From GCA-2708415 sp964353185 (lineage in GTDB: Bacteria > Pseudomonadota > Alphaproteobacteria > Micavibrionales > Micavibrionaceae): 46,178 bases of DNA. Below the pieces are notes generated by a model that was given only the letters and a program-made list of their open reading frames with translations, had not been told where the DNA came from and made no database searches. The number at the start of each line of letters is the position of its first letter. Positions within the stretch are counted from its first letter, which is position 1. The stretch covers positions 1-46,178 of the forward strand of contig CAYGUV010000012.1 of NCBI GenBank assembly GCA_964353185.1, written 5' to 3'. Below are positions 17,549 to 26,045 of the stretch, in pieces. The translations under genes were made by a program, and so were the position numbers.

Positions 17549-20500
17549 TTAAGCAATGATGTTCTCATTGGCTAGCATAGTGTCCACATTAAACCCTGTT
17601 ACATCTACGATGCGTGCGATATCTTGGTAGTTAGATCCACCTGTAAGGCCATCAGCATCTACAGAAATGATAGTGTCACTTCCTGATGTTGATATTTGAA
17701 CAAAATCATTAATATCACTAACGCCAGATACGTATCCGGTTAATAAATTAGAAATATCAATAGAATCATTTTCAGTAAAATTAAAATTATTGATTAAGTC
17801 GATATCATTGAAAGCTGACGCGCTTTCAAAAACAAAGGAATCACGCCCTTGACCGCCAAAAAGGGTATCTAGGCCATCGCCTCCATATATGACGTCATCT
17901 ATTGCAATGGCAGGACCAGCAACTGTTCCCGTAACAAGGGCTGCGTGTTCTATAATTTCTCCCGCACTTAAGGAGGAGTTATATATAGCTACATCTGAAA
18001 TTAGTCCGTCAAAGTAATTACCGCTTGACGTTGTGCCATCATGATAAACTGTACCATCTGTAGAAACACCAATACTAATATCGCCAGAGTGCGCATCAAG
18101 GTCTGTCGCGGTTGCACCTGTACCTACGACACTACCGTTTAAATAACCCGTAAAAAGACCGGTTCCAATACTGTCAAATGTTGCAGCAACGTGATAAGTC
18201 TCACCCGCGACGATACCAGTTGTAATCGTAAAGGGACCAAATTCATCACTATCACGCACGTTGAAATATATGTTTGCGCCATCAAGGTAAATAGCAAGGG
18301 CATTCACCCCGCCACCTTCTTCATATAAAACCTGACGGCCGGTAGTATTATCTGCGTTGAATACAAGCTCGATTGTTCGTTGATCAACGGCGCTTAAATT
18401 AATCGCTGCATTATCTGGAATTGTAATATGATCATTCACCCCATCAAATCGCATTGATGGCCCACCACCAGAATACAGCGCGGCTTCTCCAGTAGTAACG
18501 CCATTTACCAATGTTCCATCTACGGCTGTTCCCAGACTTCCTTGGTTGACAGCTGTCGTGCCAGTATCATCTAACTGAAAATAAGCAATGGGGGAATTGG
18601 ATAAGATCTCTTCTTGTAAAGTAGAAATGCTACTGGCGGGTGCATTGATTTCTGTGTCTGCATAAATGGTGTCATCACCCGCACCACCGCGAACAATATC
18701 TTGTCCATTTAAGGCACCAAACGCCTGATATAACCCAGAATTTAAGGCAATATATCCAACATTTTCTGTTGTGTGATTGATTTCTGCATCTGCAGATCCT
18801 TCTTCATCAAAAAAGATAACGGCGCTTGTTGTTGTTAAGGTACCATTTCCAGCGACGTTACCTGGGTCTGCCCCATCATTCGTCTGACTGTCGGCTATAA
18901 AAACCGGGGCGGTTGAAAAAGCACTACCAAAATTGATGGTTGTATTGTTATGTGTGACGTTATCACCAGTTGCACCAACAAGTAATCCTTCGGCAACTGA
19001 TCCACCCTGTTCAATAGCAATCCAACCGATATCTTCATTGGCGTGCGCGCCTGCTCCTAATTCTTGTTCATGCATATATACATCAAACCCTGTGGTTGAG
19101 GCACCGCTATTACGCGTAACAACTGCGCTTAAATCATTGTCAGATGATAGTTGCGAAAACACCACAGGCACTGTGCCAAACGCATTATCAAAAGCGACAC
19201 TGGAAACTGTTTCATTAGTTGCGTTTGTGAATCCAGCCTGTATAACTTGGCCAGTGCTTAACGTATGCGTTCCCGCTGAAACAGCAAGCCAGGATATCCC
19301 CTCCAGGCCTGTGGCGCCATCAAGGTAATCATATTCATCTAATTGAAACTCAAAACCGCTACTTGTAATATTTCGAACACGTGTTGTGAAGGGGTCACCT
19401 GTTACATCATTTGCAAATAATTTTACGACTGCATTGTCTAACGTAGATGAAAAAGAAATACTATGCCATTCATTACCATCTGCTTGAGAGACAGAAACTT
19501 GTCCTGCTTCGGCGACATTTATAAGAGTAAGACCATCTCCATAAATTGTATCATTTCCATCGCCGCCATTAATATCGTCGTTACCCGCACCGCCATCTAA
19601 ATTGTCGTTACCAATACCGCCAAATATAATATCTGCGCCATCATTACCGTAAATCGTATCGTTGTCTTCTAACCCTAATAATGTGTCATCTCCATCTCCA
19701 CCATTGATAAGGTCATCACCTGTGTTGCCAATTAAATAATCATTGCCATCACCGCCATCAATAATGTCGTCTCCTGCGCCACCATAGGCCAAATCATTAC
19801 CATCACCACCATCGATAGAGTCGTTATCAGCGCCACTTGAGATTTGATCATCTCCTTCATCACCAAAAAGGTAATCTTGTCCATTACCACCTGTTATGGT
19901 GTCATTTCCTAGGCCGCCTGTAATTACATCATCACCATCATTACCGTGTAATTTATCAATACCATCGTTGCCGTGAATTTCATCATTCCCATTTCCCCCA
20001 TGAGCGCGATCATTCCCATCACCACCATAAAGGGTGTCGTCACCGTCTTCCCCGTATAAGCGATCATTCCCTGATGCTCCATAAAGCAAATCATTACCAT
20101 CATTACCGCGAATGAGGTCATCACCATTATTCCCATTAACTTTGTCATTACCCGTTCCAAGGTAAATAGCATCACGTCCATCAAGCGCATCAAATACTTC
20201 ATTTGTAACACTCGTGTGAATGCGGATATCATCATTTCCTGCTGTTAGGGTTTGCGTGGCTCCCGTTGTAAACTCAGTAAGGTCAGGTTCTGTAGCATCG
20301 AATAAAAATCCATTATCACTGACATCGACTACAGCAGTTTGTCCTTGCGTTAGGGTGTCGGTGGAGAGGTAATTATTTGTATTAATATGGCGATCATTGA
20401 TTTGAAAGCTGCGAATTTCTATAGATCTGCCTACTTCTAAAGAGGCATCGTTAAAACGAATATCAAGTGAAGAAGGTAGTGCACCACCAAACGTAATAGT

Positions 20501-20632
20501 TTCGATGATAGATGTACCGCCTAAACCTGCGGAATAGGTTCCAATTAATGCGCCTTCCGCCCAAATTTCAAATTCGGGCGCGTCATTGGTATATAAACCA
20601 AACGCTGTGATTTCTATAGTGTAAGTAGCCAT
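17549..20632 (-). CDS. Large RTX protein with carbohydrate-binding-like and LamG domains
   Basis: A protein of 1027 residues without a Sec signal. Residues 1-75 resemble the Ca2+-dependent xylan-binding CBM36/60 fold (EITAFGLYTNDAPEFEIWAE). About 140-367 is a long block of RTX nonapeptides of the GGDGND type. Two related beta domains (about 375-640) have SGFEFQLDEYDYLDG and EGISWLAVSAGTH motifs. A LamG/concanavalin-like domain lies at about 675-870 (AYFQLDD, RFDGVNDHITIPDN). A last RTX pair (about 915-930) and a type I secretion C-terminus complete it. A Ca2+-dependent cell-surface or matrix glycan-binding role is plausible. The ATG is preceded by AGAGAGG. Confidence 0.9.
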   Translation of the reverse strand: MATYTIEITAFGLYTNDAPEFEIWAEGALIGTYSAGLGGTSIIETITFGGALPSSLDIRFNDASLEVGRSIEIRSFQINDRHINTNNYLSTDTLTQGQTAVVDVSDNGFLFDATEPDLTEFTTGATQTLTAGNDDIRIHTSVTNEVFDALDGRDAIYLGTGNDKVNGNNGDDLIRGNDGNDLLYGASGNDRLYGEDGDDTLYGGDGNDRAHGGNGNDEIHGNDGIDKLHGNDGDDVITGGLGNDTITGGNGQDYLFGDEGDDQISSGADNDSIDGGDGNDLAYGGAGDDIIDGGDGNDYLIGNTGDDLINGGDGDDTLLGLEDNDTIYGNDGADIIFGGIGNDNLDGGAGNDDINGGDGNDTIYGDGLTLINVAEAGQVSVSQADGNEWHSISFSSTLDNAVVKLFANDVTGDPFTTRVRNITSSGFEFQLDEYDYLDGATGLEGISWLAVSAGTHTLSTGQVIQAGFTNATNETVSSVAFDNAFGTVPVVFSQLSSDNDLSAVVTRNSGASTTGFDVYMHEQELGAGAHANEDIGWIAIEQGGSVAEGLLVGATGDNVTHNNTTINFGSAFSTAPVFIADSQTNDGADPGNVAGNGTLTTTSAVIFFDEEGSADAEINHTTENVGYIALNSGLYQAFGALNGQDIVRGGAGDDTIYADTEINAPASSISTLQEEILSNSPIAYFQLDDTGTTAVNQGSLGTAVDGTLVNGVTTGEAALYSGGGPSMRFDGVNDHITIPDNAAINLSAVDQRTIELVFNADNTTGRQVLYEEGGGVNALAIYLDGANIYFNVRDSDEFGPFTITTGIVAGETYHVAATFDSIGTGLFTGYLNGSVVGTGATATDLDAHSGDISIGVSTDGTVYHDGTTSSGNYFDGLISDVAIYNSSLSAGEIIEHAALVTGTVAGPAIAIDDVIYGGDGLDTLFGGQGRDSFVFESASAFNDIDLINNFNFTENDSIDISNLLTGYVSGVSDINDFVQISTSGSDTIISVDADGLTGGSNYQDIARIVDVTGFNVDTMLANENIIA

Positions 20633-20768
20633 AACCCTCTCTTATACGCAGTAAACAAAACATACTTTTGTACTGTAATAATCATACCAGAATATGCTTA
20701 ATATATTATTAGGATACTATGGTAATTAAAAGAGGCTTATCTCCTTGAAAAAAATCATTAATTTATAT

Positions 20769-20791
20769 TAAAAAACGGTCTATTGGGCCGC
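20769..20791 (-). terminator. Probable terminator after the helicase gene
   Basis: On the minus strand a GC-rich imperfect stem (CGGCC / GACCG, one mismatch) is followed by a T6 run. It lies about 12 bases past the helicase stop and before the RTX gene. Confidence 0.5.
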
Positions 20792-20802
20792 TCTTTGTAT
20801 AT

Positions 20803-22491
20803 TTAGTAACTACGTTTTTTAGCGTTGGGCTTATTGGCTGGCTTTTTTTTTGCCGTTTTGGGATTGAATCCCTTGCTATCGGCTGATTTTATCTTGCTAA
20901 ACCCAGATTTTCCAGTGCCAGCGCCCGGCTTTTTGCCTAACGGCTTCTTGCCGCGAGGTTTATCAAATTGAGGGCGGTCAGAACGTTCATCTTTATTTTT
21001 TGAACGAAATGGTTTTTTGAATGATTTTTTCTTCTCATCACTTGATCCATTTTCACCACGATCATCTTTATTTCTATTTCTGGATTGTTTATAGGGTTTC
21101 TTTTTAAATGATCCTTCTGAAAAATCATCATTCGCGCCTTCACGTTTTTGCTTAAATGGTTTTTTCTTAAAGTCACGTTTTTCATCATTGTCGTGATCAT
21201 CACGGCTATTTTTGCTAGCAAAGGGCTTATCTTTTTTCCAACTATTTTCTTTTGCGCCATCTTTTTTCTTAAATGGACGTTTTTTATCATCACGCTTATC
21301 AAAAGATTTATTACGGTCATCACGTCTTGCACCTGGCTTAGAATTTGATGCATTTGACTTTCGACGTTTTGGCTTTGTACGGTCGTAACTACGCTCGTTT
21401 GTTTGTTTATTTGGGTCTAATAAACATTCGATTGCATGCCATTTGCGTCCATCTTGCGGGGACACGAAACATAAGGCAGACCCGCTTGCGCCTGCTCTGG
21501 CTGTACGTCCCATTCGGTGGATATAATCTTCAGCAACTTGTGGTAAATCAAAATTTACAACATGTTGAATACTTGGAACATCTAATCCACGCGCTGCAAT
21601 ATCCGTTGCAACCAAAATACGAAAGTTATCATCACGGAAATTCTTCATTACTTTTTCACGCTTACTTTGGCGTAAATCGCCGTGTAATGCTTCTGCGGTA
21701 AATCCATCACGGCGCAGGTTTTTCGCCATACGATCTGCACCAAATTTAGTTTTAATAAAAATAATAACGGACCCTTCACGTTCGTGAAGTTGTAAAATAA
21801 GGGCGTCATATTTTTGTGATTGATCAATTTTTATAACGTCTGTTTTAATATTTTGGGCAACGATATTCGTTTCCCCAACTTTTACACGCTTTGGCTGATT
21901 CATAAATTGCTCAGACATTTTAAGAATGTTGGATGGTAGGGTTGCGGAAAACATCAATGTTTGACGTTTTTCAGGCATATATTTAAAGATGCGTTCTAAT
22001 TGAACACTAAAACCCATGTCGAGCATTCTGTCAGTTTCATCTAATACTAAAAAGTTAGTGTTTTTTAATTCTAATGTTTTGCGTTGTAGGTGGTCATTAA
22101 TACGGCCTGGCGTCCCAACAATTAAACGGGGGCGGTTACGCAGTTGGTTCATTTGTTTTGACATTGGTTCGCCACCAATAATAAATGCTGTCTTCACATT
22201 ATTTGAATTGCCGATTAATTGCTTCATGACTTCCATTATTTGCTTACCAAGCTCACGCGTTGGAACAAGAACAAGCGCTTCACTTTTTGGGTCATCTAAT
22301 AATTTCTGCATCAGTGGGATGGCAAAAGCAGCGGTTTTACCAGTTCCGGTTTGCGCTGTTCCCATGATATCATCGCCCTCAAGAGCAAATGGAATTGATT
22401 GCGCCTGAATAGGGGTAGGCTTTTCATAGCCCATTTTGGCTAAAGATGCGTTTAGGTCTGGGTGCAATCCCAGTGCTTGGAAATTTTTCAT
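20803..22491 (-). CDS. DEAD-box family ATP-dependent RNA helicase with basic tail
   Basis: A protein of 562 residues. The core (1-370) has the Q motif (GYEKPTPIQAQSIP), motif I AQTGTGKT, PTREL, TPGR, motif II, motif III SAT, and the C-terminal lobe with VATDIAARGLD and HRMGRTARAG. Motif II reads VLDETDRML, so the usual DEAD is DETD. The last ~190 residues are a low-complexity Lys/Arg/Asp tail with repeated KKPF and SFKKP blocks, likely for RNA binding. RhlE-like helicases have this layout. It probably acts in ribosome assembly or RNA decay. Confidence 0.93.
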   Translation of the reverse strand: MKNFQALGLHPDLNASLAKMGYEKPTPIQAQSIPFALEGDDIMGTAQTGTGKTAAFAIPLMQKLLDDPKSEALVLVPTRELGKQIMEVMKQLIGNSNNVKTAFIIGGEPMSKQMNQLRNRPRLIVGTPGRINDHLQRKTLELKNTNFLVLDETDRMLDMGFSVQLERIFKYMPEKRQTLMFSATLPSNILKMSEQFMNQPKRVKVGETNIVAQNIKTDVIKIDQSQKYDALILQLHEREGSVIIFIKTKFGADRMAKNLRRDGFTAEALHGDLRQSKREKVMKNFRDDNFRILVATDIAARGLDVPSIQHVVNFDLPQVAEDYIHRMGRTARAGASGSALCFVSPQDGRKWHAIECLLDPNKQTNERSYDRTKPKRRKSNASNSKPGARRDDRNKSFDKRDDKKRPFKKKDGAKENSWKKDKPFASKNSRDDHDNDEKRDFKKKPFKQKREGANDDFSEGSFKKKPYKQSRNRNKDDRGENGSSDEKKKSFKKPFRSKNKDERSDRPQFDKPRGKKPLGKKPGAGTGKSGFSKIKSADSKGFNPKTAKKKPANKPNAKKRSY

Positions 22492-22702
22492 TGTTTTCTC
22501 TTCTATGTTGGGCGGTCTTATTTACTTGTGACACTGCCTATTTTTAAAAAATCTGCATTGCTACGACTTTTAAAACCAAAGAAGAGTATACAGCCAATCG
22601 ATCATTCGATATGGGCGCTTTATGACAGCTATAACGGATTCTGTCAAACTATAGTTGTAATTATCTTTCAAAAAACAAATTACACTTGTTTTTGCAGGCC
22701 TA

Positions 22703-22721
22703 ATATGCAATATTTGCATAT
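22703..22721. promoter_or_regulatory. Perfect palindrome, candidate operator
   Basis: ATATGCAA and TTGCATAT are exact inverted arms of eight bases around a TAT spacer. The site lies 57 bases before the 36-residue peptide gene and 212 bases before the helicase start, where a repressor or activator could bind. Confidence 0.45.
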
Positions 22722-22777
22722 CTAACTATAAGAAAATAAAAACAGGGTCAATATGGTGTGTGGAAAGGGACAATAAA

Positions 22778-22888
22778 ATGTCTTATTTTATAGCACTTGT
22801 ACTATTTTTACCTCTAATGGCGCTTTTTAAGGCCTTAAAGGACGCAAAAGCAGTCAGCCGCCGTGGTTTAGATTGGCGCGTCCATTAG
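22778..22888 (+). CDS. Small single-span membrane peptide (36 aa)
   Basis: ATG at 22778 with AAGGGA eight bases upstream. The product has a hydrophobic N-terminal half (SYFIALVLFLPLMALF) and a basic C-terminal half (KALKDAKAVSRRGLDWRVH), consistent with a one-helix inner-membrane peptide. No family is recognised. It sits 40 bases before the SRP RNA. Confidence 0.55.
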   Translation: MSYFIALVLFLPLMALFKALKDAKAVSRRGLDWRVH

Positions 22889-22928
22889 AGCCTTGTAATA
22901 ATCTATAAATTTCTTTACAACAACTCTC

Positions 22929-23022
22929 GGAAGATCGGCGTGGGCGAAATCTCGCTGGACTCGGTCAGGTCCGAGAGGAAGCAGCCGCAGGTGAATTTTT
23001 TCGGGTCGCTGTCCGGTCTTCC
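22929..23022 (+). ncRNA. ffs: Signal recognition particle RNA (4.5S type)
   Basis: The 94-nt segment begins GGAAGATCGG and ends CCGGTCTTCC, which pair to close the helix (one G-U). The apical domain holds GGTCAGGTCCGAGAGGAAGC, the SRP domain IV sequence bound by Ffh, followed by AGCCGCAGGTG. Its position just upstream of dnaX and ybaB is common in bacteria. Confidence 0.93.
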
Positions 23023-23188
23023 ACTTTTAAAAGCAGCCTATGCGCAGGTGTAAGAACCCTATTTATCTTAAATATCCATCATACACTCGTGAACTGGTCC
23101 CATAAATCTTACATAAATAAAAATGAAACATGGGCAAAGAGAAAGCCTTTATGTTGCAATGCTTAGTGGAATCGCTTACCAATAATGC

Positions 23189-24955
23189 ATGGTCAGTAAA
23201 GAAACAAAGAAACAGCCTTATCAGGTTTTGGCGCGTAAATATCGCCCGCAAAATTTTGATGATTTAATTGGTCAAGACGCGCTGGTGCGTACGCTTAAAA
23301 ATGCCATTGATTCTGGCCGTATTGCCCATGCCTTTATGCTTACGGGTATACGCGGTGTCGGTAAAACAACAACTGCGCGTATTATTGCAAAGGCGCTTAA
23401 TTATACTGGCCCCGATGGTAAGGGCGAACCCACAACAGGGGACACATCAGATTGTGATATTTGTAAGGCTATTGCTGCCGATCGCCACCCCGATGTCATG
23501 GAAATGGACGCCGCAAGCCGTACGGGTATTGATGATATTCGTGAGATTTTGGATGGGGTCCGTTACGCCCCAACATCCGCTCGATATAAAATTTATATCA
23601 TTGATGAGGTGCATATGCTTTCCAAGGCTGCGTTTAATGCGCTCTTAAAAACATTGGAAGAGCCACCGCCGCATGTAAAATTTATTTTTGCAACAACAGA
23701 AATTCGTAAAGTACCCATCACAGTTTTATCACGTTGTCAGCGTTTTGATCTGCGTCGTATTGATACAGATGTTTTGTCTGATTATTATGGTCAGATTGCG
23801 GGCAAAGAAGACACAGTTATTGAAGATGACGCGCTGGCGATGATTGCTCGTGCGGCTGATGGATCGGTGCGTGATGGCCTTAGCCTTCTTGACCAAGCCA
23901 TTGCATTGGGTGAGGGGGATGTTACCGCCGTTCAAGTAAAAGACATGCTAGGCTTGGCAGATCGTGCGGTCATTTTGGATTTATTAGAAGCGGCCTTACA
24001 AGGGAAGCCAAAAGAAGCTTTAGAGATTGCCGAAGATCTTTATAAAAAAGGTGCAGACCCTATTGTTGTCATTCAAGATATGTTGGAGTTGTCACATTTA
24101 CTGACAAAGCATCGTGCCATTCCTGCCTATGAGAATAAATCATTAGTCGCAAAAGGGGAGCAAGAGCGCTTAGAAAATTTAGCGGATTGTCTTTCCATGC
24201 CAGTTTTAAATCGGACATGGCAAATTTTGCTCAAAGGCCTAAGCGAGGTTACGCAAGCTCCGATGCCTCAAGCGGCAGCAGAAATGGTTTTATTGCGCCT
24301 TACATATGCGGCAGATTTACCAGATCCTGCAACGCTCGTTAAAACATTGTCATCAAAAGATGCTCCAGCACAATCATCTAAGCTGGCGTCAAATGATGGC
24401 GCTCATACATCCGCGAGTGCTTCATCATCCACGCCTTTCAATCTTAATAAAAATGTTGAACCTGCGTCATCGTCACAGCCTGCTGAGGTCATGCAAAACA
24501 ATGTTGTTCATGCCCCACAAGTTAAACTAAAAGAACAAGTTTCTGATGTTTCGAATGGTGGCTTAAATAGTATGCGTGACATTGTAAAGTCACTCGAGAG
24601 TAATGGCTATATGGTTTTGGCATCACAAATAAGCCTATGTGCGCATTTGGTTGCTTTAAAAGAGGGTGTTATTGAATTGCGCCCTACCGATACCGCTCCC
24701 CCTAGATTGACACAAGATTTGTCACAGGCCCTAAAGGCAATTACTGGGGATCGATGGGTGGTTACAATTTCCGCTAAAGAAGGGGATGCAACCTTGGCGC
24801 AAATTGATGAACAAGCAGATCAGAATTTACGCGCAGAAATATTAGAGCAGCCACTCGTTAAGAATATCCTGAAATTTTTTCCTGACGCGCAATTAAAAGA
24901 TATATTAACCAAAGACGAACTACCCAATACCAAAGATAAGGACGACAAAAAATGA
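23189..24955 (+). CDS. dnaX: DNA polymerase III subunit gamma/tau
   Basis: A clamp-loader ATPase of 588 residues. The N-terminus YQVLARKYRPQNFDDLIGQ is diagnostic. Walker A is GIRGVGKTTTAR, Walker B IIDEVHML, sensor 1 FATTEIRKVP, and sensor 2 lies near SVRDGLSLLDQA. The zinc region shows only one Cys pair (CDIC) instead of the four-Cys site of E. coli. A Ser/Ala-rich linker (about 385-450) leads to the tau-like C-terminus. The stop overlaps the ybaB start by four bases. It loads the sliding clamp and couples the polymerases at the fork. Confidence 0.97.
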   Translation: MVSKETKKQPYQVLARKYRPQNFDDLIGQDALVRTLKNAIDSGRIAHAFMLTGIRGVGKTTTARIIAKALNYTGPDGKGEPTTGDTSDCDICKAIAADRHPDVMEMDAASRTGIDDIREILDGVRYAPTSARYKIYIIDEVHMLSKAAFNALLKTLEEPPPHVKFIFATTEIRKVPITVLSRCQRFDLRRIDTDVLSDYYGQIAGKEDTVIEDDALAMIARAADGSVRDGLSLLDQAIALGEGDVTAVQVKDMLGLADRAVILDLLEAALQGKPKEALEIAEDLYKKGADPIVVIQDMLELSHLLTKHRAIPAYENKSLVAKGEQERLENLADCLSMPVLNRTWQILLKGLSEVTQAPMPQAAAEMVLLRLTYAADLPDPATLVKTLSSKDAPAQSSKLASNDGAHTSASASSSTPFNLNKNVEPASSSQPAEVMQNNVVHAPQVKLKEQVSDVSNGGLNSMRDIVKSLESNGYMVLASQISLCAHLVALKEGVIELRPTDTAPPRLTQDLSQALKAITGDRWVVTISAKEGDATLAQIDEQADQNLRAEILEQPLVKNILKFFPDAQLKDILTKDELPNTKDKDDKK

Positions 24956-25272
24956 ATATCGCAAAGATGATGCAACAAGCTAAAGTTATGCAAGATAAAA
25001 TGGCCGAAATGCAAGAAAGATTAGGTGAAATAGAAGTTGAAGGAACTGCTGGTGGAGGTTTAGTGAAAGCCCTGATGACATGTAAAGGTGAAGTCAGAAA
25101 AATTTCAGTTGATCCCTCTATCTTAGTACCAAGTGAACAAGAAGTCGTTGAAGATTTAATTAAGGCCGCCATGAATGATGCCAAAGCAAAAGCAGATCAG
25201 AAAATGGCTGAAGAAACACAAGCTATGATGAGTGAAATGGGATTGCCAGCAGGCACACAATTGCCTATGTAA
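24952..25272 (+). CDS. ybaB: YbaB/EbfC nucleoid-associated protein
   Basis: A protein of 106 residues. Its N-terminal helix is rich in methionine and glutamine (MNIAKMMQQAKVMQDKMAEM), and the core has the family features VEGTAGGGLVKALMTCKGEV and VEDLIKAAMNDAKAKADQKM. The short strand/helix dimer binds DNA. The ATGA overlap with dnaX shows translational coupling. recR, the usual next gene, is absent and a tRNA gene follows. Confidence 0.95.
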   Translation: MNIAKMMQQAKVMQDKMAEMQERLGEIEVEGTAGGGLVKALMTCKGEVRKISVDPSILVPSEQEVVEDLIKAAMNDAKAKADQKMAEETQAMMSEMGLPAGTQLPM

Positions 25273-25282
25273 TATTAAATAA

Positions 25283-25358
25283 GCGCTTGTAGCTCAGGGG
25301 ATAGAGCACTGGTTTCCGGAGCCAGGAGTCGGAGGTTCGAATCCTCCCAAGCGCGCCA
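25283..25358 (+). tRNA. tRNA-Arg (anticodon CCG)
   Basis: The acceptor stem is GCGCTTG paired with CAAGCGC, followed by discriminator G and an encoded CCA. The anticodon arm CTGGT-TTCCGGA-GCCAG places CCG as anticodon. The T arm GGAGG-TTCGAAT-CCTCC is perfect. Confidence 0.95.
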
Positions 25359-25473
25359 TTTCCAAATTAAACATTTCAGCCATTCATATATGATAATTTA
25401 GATATTTAATGTCGTATTTTTTATTATCTAAGATACTCCTATCTATTTTTTATTAAAGGAATAGAGTGATTAA

Positions 25474-25516
25474 GTATTAAATATTTTTAATACAAGCCGC
25501 GACCGCTTCAGGTTGC
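25474..25516 (+). promoter_or_regulatory. Two-hairpin leader, copy 1
   Basis: GTATTAAA-TATT-TTTAATAC (25474-25493) and, after a 5-nt linker, GCGACC-GCTTCA-GGTTGC (25499-25516) form two hairpins. Eight bases later comes the AGGAG ribosome site of the 37-residue peptide. Copy 2 at 25817 has the same layout with compensatory stem changes. Confidence 0.6.
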
Positions 25517-25536
25517 ATAAAATAGGAGAATTCAAA

Positions 25537-25650
25537 ATGAATTCCAATACAAAGCCAAATCTTCCAGGCGCAAAGCCTGGTCAAGCAGCAAAAAAGCCTG
25601 AGAATAATTCAGAGCAAAAGCCGGCTCAAAAAAAAGCTGAAAAGAAATAA
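25537..25650 (+). CDS. Small Lys/Pro/Ala-rich peptide, copy 1 (37 aa)
   Basis: ATG at 25537 with GGAG eight bases upstream. The product is basic, proline-rich and probably disordered, containing PGAKPGQAAKKP and QKPAQKKAEKK. It has no hydrophobic segment. It is a paralogue of the peptide at 25882, with the same leader type and its own terminator. No known function is recognised. Confidence 0.6.
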   Translation: MNSNTKPNLPGAKPGQAAKKPENNSEQKPAQKKAEKK

Positions 25651-25677
25651 TATAGCCTATTTAATATAACAGATGAG

Positions 25678-25712
25678 ACCCTGATATATTCTTATGTAGC
25701 AGGGTTTTTTTT
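25678..25712 (+). terminator. Rho-independent terminator after peptide copy 1
   Basis: ACCCTG and CAGGGT form a six-pair stem with a 16-nt loop, followed by a run of T. It ends the first peptide unit. Confidence 0.75.
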
Positions 25713-25816
25713 AAATTAAAATTTAGATTTACAATAATTTAGAAATTTAATTTCTTTTTTTATAAGATTTAAAAATCCTCTTTTCTTTTATAAAATTAAG
25801 CGTAAATTCTATAATG

Positions 25817-25860
25817 TATCAAAATCAGAATTTGATATCGCCGTAACCGCTCAAGGTTAC
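25817..25860 (+). promoter_or_regulatory. Two-hairpin leader, copy 2
   Basis: TATCAAA-ATCAGAA-TTTGATA (25817-25837), then a 5-nt linker, then GTAACC-GCTCAA-GGTTAC (25843-25860). A TATAAT box lies at 25810-25815. The second stem differs from copy 1 by a C-G to T-A pair change and a G-T to A-T change, so pairing is kept. GGAG follows seven bases later. Confidence 0.6.
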
Positions 25861-25881
25861 AAATTTTGGAGAATGTTTCTA

Positions 25882-25986
25882 ATGAAACCAGCTGCAAAAC
25901 CTTCACAAAAACAGCCAGAAGCTACAAATAAACCAGGTCAAAAACCTGCGGCAAAGCCTGCTGTTAAAAAAGGTAATAAAAAATAA
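25882..25986 (+). CDS. Small Lys/Pro/Ala-rich peptide, copy 2 (34 aa)
   Basis: ATG at 25882 with TGGAGAA about ten bases upstream; an in-frame ATG at 25873 overlaps the ribosome site and is less likely. The product is basic and proline-rich (KPAAKPSQKQPEATNKPGQK). It shares composition, leader architecture and terminator placement with the 25537 peptide, indicating a tandem duplication. Function unknown. Confidence 0.6.
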   Translation: MKPAAKPSQKQPEATNKPGQKPAAKPAVKKGNKK

Positions 25987-26013
25987 GATAGCGGTGTACG
26001 CTTGAATATTTTA

Positions 26014-26045
26014 ATCCTGCCATAACACACTGTGGCAGGATTTTT
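26014..26045 (+). terminator. Terminator after peptide copy 2
   Basis: ATCCTGCCA and TGGCAGGAT form a nine-pair stem followed by T5. The stem reaches the stop of the convergent ABC1-family gene and could serve both strands. Confidence 0.8.

Noticed and set aside
20937..21353. 138-codon minus-strand frame inside the helicase tail
   Set aside because: It is a shifted frame of a low-complexity Lys-rich region and has no family features.
22462..22725. 87-codon plus-strand frame before the small membrane peptide
   Set aside because: It overlaps the helicase start antisense, has no ribosome site and no recognisable features.
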